Shown here: positions 6,313-12,541 of the stretch, in pieces
Layout of the letters: every line of letters begins with the position of its first letter
How positions within the stretch are numbered: position 1 is the first letter of the stretch
Assembly (NCBI GenBank): GCA_015222115.1
Contig: JADFUO010000387.1
Location: forward strand, 1-12,541
DNA: 12,541 bases
Source of the DNA: Bacteroidota bacterium
Lineage (GTDB): Bacteria > Bacteroidota > Bacteroidia > Bacteroidales > JADFUO01
Reading direction: 5' to 3'
Program-made: the position numbers and the translations under genes
Notes under the pieces: model-generated
The model's input: only the letters and a program-made list of their open reading frames with translations
Database searches by the model: none
What the model was told of the DNA's origin: nothing

Positions 6313-7827
6313 TTATCTTTTGATTAAAATTTTAATAGATTTTGAGTAACTGATCGATGACAGTTTAATAAAATACATACCTGGAGTTAATTGTTCTGTG
6401 TTTAAAATAAAGCTATTTTCTCCCTGTTGTATTATGCCTTTATAAATTTTTATGAGATTATTACCGTTGATGCTGAATAAACCGATTTCTCCATCAATTT
6501 CATTAGCAAGTCTGAGATTTATTGTTGTCTGTCTGCAAGCCGGATTGGGCTTGCAATAAAATTCAGTAATATTCTCATCCGGTCTTTCTTCAATGCCTGT
6601 GACTGTGATAGAAATATAACTTGCTTCAACGTGGCATGCAATAAAAAACTCATGATCGTTTCTATTATTGTAGTAAATCCCAATAACACCAAGCATATCC
6701 TGAACCCAGTTTTGTCCATCCCATTGGAAACAATCTCCTGATACTGCATTTCCATTTGCATCATAGGTATAAGTATATATGCGATCGTTCATCCAGTTTC
6801 CGTTTTCCCATTCTTCATAGAGTTTAGTTAGCAAATTTCCATTTATATCATAGGTGTAAGTATATATGCGATCGTTCATCCAGTTTCCGTTTTCCCAATC
6901 TTCATAGAGTTCAGATAGCAAATTTCCATTTATATCATAGGTGTAAGTAATTCTCCATTCATTCATCCAGCTTCCGTTTTCCCATATTTCGCATAGCAAA
7001 GTGAGCCTGTTTCCATTTGCATCATAGGTATAAGTATATATGCAAACGTTCACCCAGCTTCCGTTTTCCCATTCTTCAGTGAGATTAGTTAGCTTATTTC
7101 CATTTGCATCATAGGTATAAGTATGTATGCGAACGTTCACCCAGTTTCCGTTTTCCCATTCTTCAGTGAGTAATGTCAGCCTGTTCCCATTTGTATCATA
7201 GGTATAAGTATATATGCGAACGTTCACCCAGTTTCCGCTTTCCCAATTTTCTTTGAGATCAGTTAGCTTATTTCCATTTGCATCATAGGTATAAGTATGT
7301 ATGCGAACGTTCACCCAGTTTCCGCTTTCCCATTCTTCAGTGAGTAATGTCAGTATGTTTCCATTTGCATTATAGGTAAAGGTATCTCTCCAAACATTCA
7401 CCCAGTTTCCGTTTCCCCATATTTCATTAAGCCTAGTTAGCGCATTTCCATTTATATCATAGGTGAAAGTATTTCTCAAATAATTTATCCAATTTCCGTT
7501 TTCCCATATTTCGTATAGCAAAGTGAGCCTGTTTCCATTTGAATCATGAGTGTAAGTATATCGGTAAGTAACATCAATTTCATATACAAAAACAGTATCC
7601 AACAGATAGATTTGTTCGTTTGATCCCTTTTTCAGGTACATAGTACCGTGAAATTCATCCCCATAAGGATAATTTAATTCATTCTGAAACTCCATGCCTT
7701 GAAATTTATTGGGAAGGAAGTGATCAGGATAAGTTTGCTTTTGTTTCAGACTTTGGCTTATTAGTGAGTTTGAAAAAAATGTAAAAGCAATAAAAACAAT
7801 CAAAGATAAAATGGTGAAATTTTTCAT
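6313..7827 (-). CDS. secreted tandem-repeat protein with T9SS sorting domain
   Basis: A 504-residue exported protein of unknown function. It begins with a signal peptide (MKNFTILSLIVFIAFTFFSN, with cleavage probably near SLISQ). A short unique region runs to about residue 92. Then come nine tandem 29-residue repeats (93-353) and a tenth degenerate copy (354-382). The repeat consensus is about TYDANGNxLTxLxExWENG followed by NWVNVRIYTY. The YDxNGN turn is reminiscent of YD/RHS repeats, so an extended beta structure is likely, but there is no RHS core or toxin domain. The C terminus (about 421-504) is a type A T9SS sorting domain: FYCKPNPACRQTTINL, LTPGMYFIKLSS and a basic end KILIKR. A cell-surface or secreted adhesive or structural role is a guess. 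It lies 68 bases before gldE on the same strand and has its own promoter candidate. Confidence 0.85.
   Translation of the reverse strand: MKNFTILSLIVFIAFTFFSNSLISQSLKQKQTYPDHFLPNKFQGMEFQNELNYPYGDEFHGTMYLKKGSNEQIYLLDTVFVYEIDVTYRYTYTHDSNGNRLTLLYEIWENGNWINYLRNTFTYDINGNALTRLNEIWGNGNWVNVWRDTFTYNANGNILTLLTEEWESGNWVNVRIHTYTYDANGNKLTDLKENWESGNWVNVRIYTYTYDTNGNRLTLLTEEWENGNWVNVRIHTYTYDANGNKLTNLTEEWENGSWVNVCIYTYTYDANGNRLTLLCEIWENGSWMNEWRITYTYDINGNLLSELYEDWENGNWMNDRIYTYTYDINGNLLTKLYEEWENGNWMNDRIYTYTYDANGNAVSGDCFQWDGQNWVQDMLGVIGIYYNNRNDHEFFIACHVEASYISITVTGIEERPDENITEFYCKPNPACRQTTINLRLANEIDGEIGLFSINGNNLIKIYKGIIQQGENSFILNTEQLTPGMYFIKLSSISYSKSIKILIKR
6682..7551 (-). repeat. in-frame tandem array of 87-bp repeats with 174-bp higher-order period
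   Basis: Nine complete 87-bp units (6769-7551) and one diverged unit (6682-6768) encode the 29-residue repeats. Counting by eye, units 8 (6856-6942) and 9 (6769-6855) differ at 4 of 87 bases. Units 3 (7291-7377) and 5 (7117-7203) differ at about 6. Units 4 (7204-7290) and 6 (7030-7116) differ at about 8. Units 3 and 5 resemble each other more than either resembles unit 4, so a two-unit block was duplicated as a whole. The outer units are more diverged. Confidence 0.95.
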
Positions 7828-7854
7828 GATAATGTATTTGTTGATTTAATACGA

Positions 7855-7862
7855 CAAATATA
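7855..7862 (-). promoter_or_regulatory. candidate -7 element for the repeat-protein gene
   Basis: Minus-strand TATATTTG (7862 to 7855) matches TAnnTTTG exactly and would give a leader of about 22 bases before the ATG at 7827. A TTTG at 7880-7877 is only 14 bases upstream, closer than the usual -33 spacing, so the upstream element is unclear. The rest of the 130-base gap is AT-rich, with a 10-base all-AT inverted repeat (7904-7913 and 7930-7939) of doubtful meaning. Confidence 0.45.
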
Positions 7863-7957
7863 TATAAAATTTAATTCAAAATAATTAATAAATATTTCTA
7901 GCTAATATTAAAATAATTCAGTTTTATCCTTTTAATATTTTTCGGTTTACAAAAATT

Positions 7958-9043
7958 TTATTTGTTCATAATTTCATTCTGTAAACGAATTGATTCTTCA
8001 TGAACCAATTCAAACAGGTCAATTAAAAATTTTTTATTTAAGCCCTTTTCAACTCCCTTTTTCAGTCGGTCCTGAATAACATTTCTCCAGCGTTTTAGTT
8101 GTAAAATCGTAATATTGGAATTTCGTTTGTATTCGCCAATTTGCTTTACCAACTCTAATCTTTTTGCAAGAATATTAATTAATTCATAGTCAACTTCATC
8201 AATTTTTGCCCTTAATTCTTCTAATTTATTTTCAAATTCAATATTATCTGATTCATTTCTTATTATAAGTTTTGAAATTAAATCTTTTAGTTCGGCAGGA
8301 GTAATTTGTTGTTTTGCGTCGGTCAATGCAATTTCGGGATTTATATGAGTTTCAATCATCAGGCCGTCCATTTCAAGGTCAAGGGCTTTTTGTGAAATCT
8401 GTAAAAGCAATTCTTTATTTCCGCAAATATGGCTCGGGTCAACTATTACCGGCAATTCCGGGAAAATCCGTTTTAATTCAATGGGAACCTCCCACATTGG
8501 AGCATTCCGAAAAGGAGATTTTTCAAAAAAATAAAATCCCCTGTGAACAGCAATCAATTTTTTTATTCCAACAAAATTAATTCTTTCCAAAGCACCTATC
8601 CATAATTCCAAATCAGGGTTAACAGGATTTTTAACCATCACAGGAATATCCACCCCTTTTAAAACTTCAGATATTTCCTGAATTGAAAAAGGATTAACAA
8701 CTGTTCGGGCACCAATCCATAAAATATCTACACCGTGTTCTAAGCAATCTTCCACATGCCTTGAGTTGGCAACTTCAACCGCAGTCTTCATCCCTGTTTC
8801 ATCTTTAACGACTTTCAGCCATTCAAGACCAATATTGCCAACACCTTCAAAATAATCAGGTCTTGTACGGGGCTTCCATATTCCCACCCTGAAAATTTTA
8901 ACATTTGTTAGCCTGCTGATTTCTTTTGCAGTATTAAGAAGTTGTTCTTCTGACTCAGCACTACATGGTCCGCTGATTATCAACGGTGGTTCGTAAAATT
9001 TTAACCAGTTTTTTAGGGGTAATATATTTAATTGCGCTTTCAT
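7958..9043 (-). CDS. bifunctional DAHP synthase / chorismate mutase
   Basis: This fusion enzyme joins phosphoenolpyruvate and erythrose 4-phosphate into DAHP, the first step of the shikimate pathway, and also converts chorismate to prephenate towards Phe and Tyr. Residues 1-255 are a DAHP synthase barrel with GPCSAES (25-31, metal-binding Cys27), KPRTRP (57-62), IGART (110-114), VKNP (137-140), HRG (167-169), DPSHICG (202-208) and IETHINP (230-236). Residues 270-358 are an all-helical AroQ-type chorismate mutase. Arg278, Arg295, Lys306 and Gln355 align by eye with active-site Arg11, Arg28, Lys39 and Gln88 of the E. coli enzyme. The residue aligned with E. coli Glu52 is Trp319. The domain order (mutase at the C terminus) and length of 361 fit the Bacteroidota form; Bacillus has the mutase at the N terminus. 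Names such as aroF, aroG or pheB are used inconsistently, so no symbol is given. It is divergent from asnS. Confidence 0.95.
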   Translation of the reverse strand: MKAQLNILPLKNWLKFYEPPLIISGPCSAESEEQLLNTAKEISRLTNVKIFRVGIWKPRTRPDYFEGVGNIGLEWLKVVKDETGMKTAVEVANSRHVEDCLEHGVDILWIGARTVVNPFSIQEISEVLKGVDIPVMVKNPVNPDLELWIGALERINFVGIKKLIAVHRGFYFFEKSPFRNAPMWEVPIELKRIFPELPVIVDPSHICGNKELLLQISQKALDLEMDGLMIETHINPEIALTDAKQQITPAELKDLISKLIIRNESDNIEFENKLEELRAKIDEVDYELINILAKRLELVKQIGEYKRNSNITILQLKRWRNVIQDRLKKGVEKGLNKKFLIDLFELVHEESIRLQNEIMNK

Positions 9044-9053
9044 TTGTGACTAA

Positions 9054-9061
9054 CAAAATTA
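9054..9061 (-). promoter_or_regulatory. candidate -7 element for the DAHP synthase gene
   Basis: Minus-strand TAATTTTG (9061 to 9054) matches TAnnTTTG exactly. It lies only 10 bases before the ATG at 9043, so the leader would be just a few bases long. No TTTG sits at the normal -33 distance. Either the mRNA is nearly leaderless or the true promoter lies further upstream. Confidence 0.3.
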
Positions 9062-9117
9062 ACTAAAAATTATGGTTCTGTGTTGAATACTGCGGATTTA
9101 ATAAAGACAAAAAACAT

Positions 9118-9173
9118 CCATACGGACTCCCGTTGGTCGAAAGGCTAAAGTGAAGCGAAGCAAACCCGTATGG
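9118..9173. repeat. palindromic REP/MITE-like element in the divergent gap
   Basis: CCATACGG at 9118-9125 and CCGTATGG at 9166-9173 are perfect reverse complements around a 40-base loop. With one bulged G the pairing extends two more bases outward (AT 9116-9117 with AT 9175-9176). The element is clearly richer in G and C than the AT-rich flanks and contains GAAGCGAAGC. It lies in the 242-base gap between the start of the DAHP synthase gene and the start of asnS, where no terminator is needed, although a T7 run follows at 9182-9188. That favours a dispersed intergenic repeat over a terminator. No second copy is present in this window. The rest of the gap is AT-rich and shows no exact TAnnTTTG for asnS. 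Confidence 0.55.
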
Positions 9174-9285
9174 GATAAAAGTTTTTTTATTCCCAAATTA
9201 AAATGAATATTTTCAACAAAAACATTGATAATACGCATAAAAAATCGTTTTTTTGTAAAATATTTTAAAACCCTGATATAAAAAT

Positions 9286-10725
9286 ATGAAAAGGACAAAA
9301 ATCAATGATTTATTGAAATCGGAAGATTACGGAAAAAAAGTAAATGTGAAAGGCTGGGTACGGACAAAACGCAGCAGTAAAAACATAGCATTCATAACTT
9401 TAAATGATGGCTCATGTTTAAATAATATTCAAATAGTTGTTGATTTAAATAATTTTGATGAAAAAGTATTAGATAAAATCAATACCGGGGCTGCTATTTC
9501 TGTTGATGGTGAATTGATTGAATCGCAAGGTGCAGAACAAAAGGTTGAGCTAACTGCAAAAACTATTGAAGTTTTAGGTGAAGCCGACCCTGATAAATAT
9601 CCATTACAACCCAAAAAACACTCTTTGGAGTTTTTGCGTGAAAAAGCACACTTGCGGTTTCGTACTAATACCTTTGGTGCGATTACAAGAGTCAGGCATG
9701 CAATGATATTTGCAATTCATAAATTTTTTAACGACAGAGGATTTTATAATATTCACACTCCAATAATCACAGGTTCGGATGCTGAAGGTGCAGGCGAAAT
9801 GTTCAGGGTATCAATTCTTGATGCTAAAAATCCTCCTCTGACCGAAGACGGAAAAGTTGATTTTAAGAAAGATTTCTTTGGTAAAGAAACAAATCTTACT
9901 GTTTCTGGTCAATTGGAAGCCGAACTGGCAGCTCTTGCATTAACTCAGGTTTATACTTTCGGACCTACTTTCAGGGCAGAAAATTCAAACACCTCGCGGC
10001 ATCTTTCCGAATTCTGGATGATTGAACCTGAAGTAGCTTTCGCAGATATAAACGACGACATGGACTTAGCCGAAGATATGTTAAAATATCTCGTTAAATA
10101 TGCCCTGGATAACTGCGCTGAAGATCTTGCTTTCCTAAGCAAACGCCTGATTGAGGAAGAAAAAAATAAAAAACAGGAAGAACGTTCAATGGAACTGATT
10201 GAAAAATTAAAATTTGTACTGGAAAATGACTTTGAAAGAATAACATATACCGAAGCAATAAATATTCTTATAAATTCAAAACCAAACAAAAAGAAAAAAT
10301 TTCAATTTCCCATTGATAACTGGGGTATTGACCTGCAGTCGGAACACGAACGGTATTTAGTTGAAAAACATTATAAAAAGCCGGTTATGATAACAGATTA
10401 TCCAAAAGAGATCAAGGCATTTTATATGAAACAAAATGATGACGGAAAAACAGTAAGAGCTTTGGATGTTCTGTTCCCGCAAATCGGTGAAGTTATTGGC
10501 GGCTCGCAAAGAGAAGAAGAATATGATAAATTGTATAAACGAATAAAAGAACTGAATATTCCGGAAAAAACATTATGGTGGTATCTTGAAACGCGGCAAT
10601 TCGGTACTGTCCCACATAGCGGATTCGGACTTGGTTTTGAACGATTAATGCTGTTTATAACCGGTATGGGTAATATCAGGGATGTTATACCATTCCCGAG
10701 ATTCCCGCAAAATGCGGAATTCTGA
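9286..10725 (+). CDS. asnS: asparaginyl-tRNA synthetase
   Basis: AsnRS charges tRNA-Asn with asparagine in the cytoplasm. The 479-residue protein has an N-terminal OB-fold anticodon-binding domain (about 1-105, with [20 protein letters not shown]) and a class II catalytic core. Motif 1 lies around [17 protein letters not shown] (157-173), motif 2 is [21 protein letters not shown] (229-249) and motif 3 is [20 protein letters not shown] (446-465). The ending [14 protein letters not shown] is also typical. [10 protein letters not shown] and [10 protein letters not shown] favour AsnRS over AspRS. A charged insertion (about 283-340, with [11 protein letters not shown] and a KKKK run) makes it slightly longer than the E. 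coli enzyme, in line with Bacteroidota members. rpoN follows 47 bases later on the same strand, suggesting an operon. The ATG has an A/T-rich leader without a Shine-Dalgarno sequence. Confidence 0.97.
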   Translation: MKRTKINDLLKSEDYGKKVNVKGWVRTKRSSKNIAFITLNDGSCLNNIQIVVDLNNFDEKVLDKINTGAAISVDGELIESQGAEQKVELTAKTIEVLGEADPDKYPLQPKKHSLEFLREKAHLRFRTNTFGAITRVRHAMIFAIHKFFNDRGFYNIHTPIITGSDAEGAGEMFRVSILDAKNPPLTEDGKVDFKKDFFGKETNLTVSGQLEAELAALALTQVYTFGPTFRAENSNTSRHLSEFWMIEPEVAFADINDDMDLAEDMLKYLVKYALDNCAEDLAFLSKRLIEEEKNKKQEERSMELIEKLKFVLENDFERITYTEAINILINSKPNKKKKFQFPIDNWGIDLQSEHERYLVEKHYKKPVMITDYPKEIKAFYMKQNDDGKTVRALDVLFPQIGEVIGGSQREEEYDKLYKRIKELNIPEKTLWWYLETRQFGTVPHSGFGLGFERLMLFITGMGNIRDVIPFPRFPQNAEF

Positions 10726-10772
10726 TGTGAGCTGGAACTCGTATCAATACATTGAGATGAAAATTATTTAGT

Positions 10773-12242
10773 ATGTTAAATCAAAAATTACAACAGAAGC
10801 TCCTTCAAAAATTATCTCCCCAGCAGATTCTTTTAATGAAACTGCTGCAAATACCTACTATTGCCCTTGAACAAAGAATTAAACAGGAAATTGAAGAAAA
10901 CCCGGCACTTGAAGATACTGATGAACAGGAAGAGGTAGACAACGAAGAATTCAAAGATGAAATCAGTGAGGATGAAAACGAAATATCCGAAGAATACAAC
11001 GAAAAAGATGATGAGTTTGACCTGAATGATTATATTGATGATGATGATATTCCTTCCTATAAATTAAATGCTAACAATACAAGTCCTGATGAAGACAGAA
11101 AAGAAATCCCCTTTGCTTCCGGTATTAGCTTCCATGATATGCTGATTTCACAATTAGGTTTGCGTGTTCTGAACGAAAATGAATATTTAATAGGTTTAAA
11201 TATCATCGGTAATCTGGATGATGCAGGTTATCTAAGCAGAAATTTAGATGCTATGGTTGATGACCTGGCATTTACCCAAAATATCACAATAAATATTGAA
11301 GAAATCCTGAATGTTTTAAAAATTATTCAGGAATTTGATCCTGCCGGTATCGGAGCAAGAAATCTGCAGGAATGCCTCATGTTACAATTACAAAGAAAAG
11401 ATAATAACGATAAGGCAATTAAGCTCGCATTTCATATCATTGAACGATATTTTAATGAGTTCACAAAAAAACACTATGATAAAATAATTAAAAAGGCCAA
11501 CATAACTGAAGATGAACTAAAAGCAGCAATAAACGAAATTCTTAAACTTAATCCTAAACCCGGAAATTCACTCAGCGAAACCTCTAAAACAAATCAATAC
11601 ATCTTACCTGACTTTATAATTTATAATAACGACGGAATTTTAGAATTATCCCTGAACACTAAAAACACACCCGAATTACGATTGAACCGCTCTTACCTTA
11701 ACATGCTTGTAGCATATTCGAAAAATAAAAAAAACAAACAAAAAAAAGATGCTTTTATGTTTGTAAAGCAAAAAATTGATTCTGCCAAGTGGTTTATTGA
11801 TGCCATAAGACAAAGACAAAATACACTTTACATCACCATGAAAGCTATTATGGATTATCAAGAAGAATACTTTTTAACCGATGACGAAACCAGGTTAAAA
11901 CCAATGATACTGAAAGATATTGCAGAAATTGTCAACCTTGATATATCAACAGTTTCAAGGGTGGCTAACAGCAAATATGTACAAACTCCCTTTGGAACTT
12001 TTTTATTGAAAACTTTCTTTTCAGAATCAATGCAGAAAGAGAATGGCGAAGAAGTTTCAACAAGGGAGATTAAAAAAATATTATCGGATTGTATTAATAT
12101 TGAAAATAAAAATAAACCTCTAACCGATGAGCTTCTTACCGGCATCCTTAAAGAAAAAGGATATAACATTGCCCGCCGTACTGTTGCCAAATACCGCGAA
12201 CAACTTAATATCCCGGTAGCTCGTCTTAGAAAGGAATTATAA
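10773..12242 (+). CDS. rpoN: RNA polymerase sigma-54 factor RpoN
   Basis: Sigma-54 directs RNA polymerase to -24/-12 promoters that must be opened by AAA+ enhancer-binding activators. All parts are visible in the 489 residues. Region I (1-48) is Gln/Leu-rich (LNQKLQQKLLQKLSPQQ, IPTIALEQRI, EIEENPALED). Region II (about 48-110) is very acidic. The core-binding region (about 118-310) includes LDDAGYL and FDPAGIGARNLQECL. The DNA-binding part (about 340-420) has the helix-turn-helix KDIAEIVNLDISTVSRVANS and PFGTFLLKTFFS. The RpoN box ARRTVAKYRE is at 467-476. Length is normal. It lies between asnS and a membrane protein gene on the same strand. No enhancer-binding protein is encoded in the window, so its regulon cannot be inferred here. 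Confidence 0.97.
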   Translation: MLNQKLQQKLLQKLSPQQILLMKLLQIPTIALEQRIKQEIEENPALEDTDEQEEVDNEEFKDEISEDENEISEEYNEKDDEFDLNDYIDDDDIPSYKLNANNTSPDEDRKEIPFASGISFHDMLISQLGLRVLNENEYLIGLNIIGNLDDAGYLSRNLDAMVDDLAFTQNITINIEEILNVLKIIQEFDPAGIGARNLQECLMLQLQRKDNNDKAIKLAFHIIERYFNEFTKKHYDKIIKKANITEDELKAAINEILKLNPKPGNSLSETSKTNQYILPDFIIYNNDGILELSLNTKNTPELRLNRSYLNMLVAYSKNKKNKQKKDAFMFVKQKIDSAKWFIDAIRQRQNTLYITMKAIMDYQEEYFLTDDETRLKPMILKDIAEIVNLDISTVSRVANSKYVQTPFGTFLLKTFFSESMQKENGEEVSTREIKKILSDCINIENKNKPLTDELLTGILKEKGYNIARRTVAKYREQLNIPVARLRKEL

Positions 12243-12316
12243 TAATTGAAAACAAATAACGATTATCAGTGATATCCATTCTGTTTTTTAAACCCGATAA
12301 ATTTAGCTTTAATTCT

Positions 12317-12541
12317 ATGGAAATTAAAGTTTCAAAAATACTTTCCGTTGTTTTTCACCCTTTGCTTATCCCTACTTACACTTTATTGATAATCTTCAAC
12401 CTTAATGTTTTTTTCTCAATGATAATACCCCAACTTGCAAAGTGGCAGATTTTAGGAATGGTTTTTCTGATAACCTTTCTTTTTCCGCTTTTTATGATGA
12501 TATTGTTTCAAAGGATAGGAATAATAAAGTCATTATATATG
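12317..12541 (+). CDS. N-terminal part of a membrane protein, possibly PAP2-like
   Basis: An ORF opens at ATG 12317, 74 bases after rpoN, and runs 75 codons to the window edge without a stop. It reads MEIKVSKILSVVFHPLLIPT and continues with hydrophobic segments (YTLLIIFNLNVFFSMII, WQILGMVFLITFLFPLFMMI) ending RIGIIKSLYM. At least two membrane helices are visible. The FHPLLIPTY start and the position after rpoN resemble the PAP2-superfamily membrane proteins I recall next to rpoN in Bacteroidota. The catalytic phosphatase motifs would lie beyond the edge, so that assignment is inference from memory of family context. The coding frame itself is well supported. Confidence 0.75.
   Translation, partial: MEIKVSKILSVVFHPLLIPTYTLLIIFNLNVFFSMIIPQLAKWQILGMVFLITFLFPLFMMILFQRIGIIKSLYM

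Noticed and set aside
6682..7551. Regular repeats that could suggest a CRISPR array
   Set aside because: The 87-bp units are contiguous, in frame and coding within a secreted protein, with no spacer/repeat alternation and no cas genes nearby.
6313..7827. RHS/YD-repeat toxin as an identity for the repeat protein
   Set aside because: The YDxNGN motif is similar, but the protein is small, lacks an RHS core-terminating motif and a variable toxin tip, and ends in a T9SS sorting domain.
7904..7939. Perfect 10-base inverted repeat (AATATTAAAA / TTTTAATATT) downstream of the DAHP synthase gene
   Set aside because: The stem is entirely A/T and no T-run follows on the minus strand, so chance in AT-rich DNA is as likely as a terminator.
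9098..9298. Minus-strand ORF of 66 residues spanning the divergent gap
   Set aside because: It runs over the palindromic element, overlaps the asnS start and has no protein-like features; it looks like a by-product of the repeat.
9951..10289. Long minus-strand ORF of 112 residues inside asnS
   Set aside because: It lies wholly opposite conserved asnS motif 2 and the charged insertion; the Ser/Phe-rich composition is typical of an antisense shadow.

Overview
The window comes from an AT-rich member of the Bacteroidota (formerly Bacteroidetes). Three things point there: the gliding/type IX secretion genes gldD and gldE, two secreted proteins ending in type IX secretion (T9SS) C-terminal sorting domains, and several matches to the Bacteroidota promoter -7 element TAnnTTTG. 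Start codons mostly lack Shine-Dalgarno sequences, also usual for the phylum; corA is an exception. The order within the phylum cannot be fixed from this sequence alone.

Layout. Positions 1-143 hold the 3' tail of an unidentified gene that reads cleanly only if a one-base frameshift is assumed. ssb (242-655, +) follows, with a good Bacteroidota promoter. A long minus-strand block comes next; from its transcriptional start it reads: a DAHP synthase/chorismate mutase fusion (9043-7958), a secreted protein of nine tandem 29-residue repeats (7827-6313), gldE and gldD overlapping by 17 bases (6244-4315), a secreted M14 zinc carboxypeptidase (4236-1879) and a CorA-type Mg2+ channel (1663-755). On the plus strand from 9286 are asnS, rpoN (sigma-54) and the first 75 codons of a membrane protein cut by the window edge.

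How the genes relate. The central theme is T9SS/gliding: gldE and gldD encode membrane and lipoprotein components needed for the system, and the genes on either side encode two predicted cargo proteins with sorting domains. The rest are housekeeping genes: replication/repair (ssb), Mg2+ transport (corA), entry to aromatic amino-acid synthesis, asparaginyl-tRNA synthesis and an alternative sigma factor. No gap between genes exceeds 300 bases; the longest, 9044-9285, holds a GC-richer palindromic element that looks like a dispersed repeat.

I found no convincing new multi-gene system. The items most worth a second look are the higher-order 87/174-bp repeat structure inside the secreted repeat protein, the palindromic element before asnS, the broken reading frame at the left edge, and a short orphan ORF between corA and the peptidase gene.
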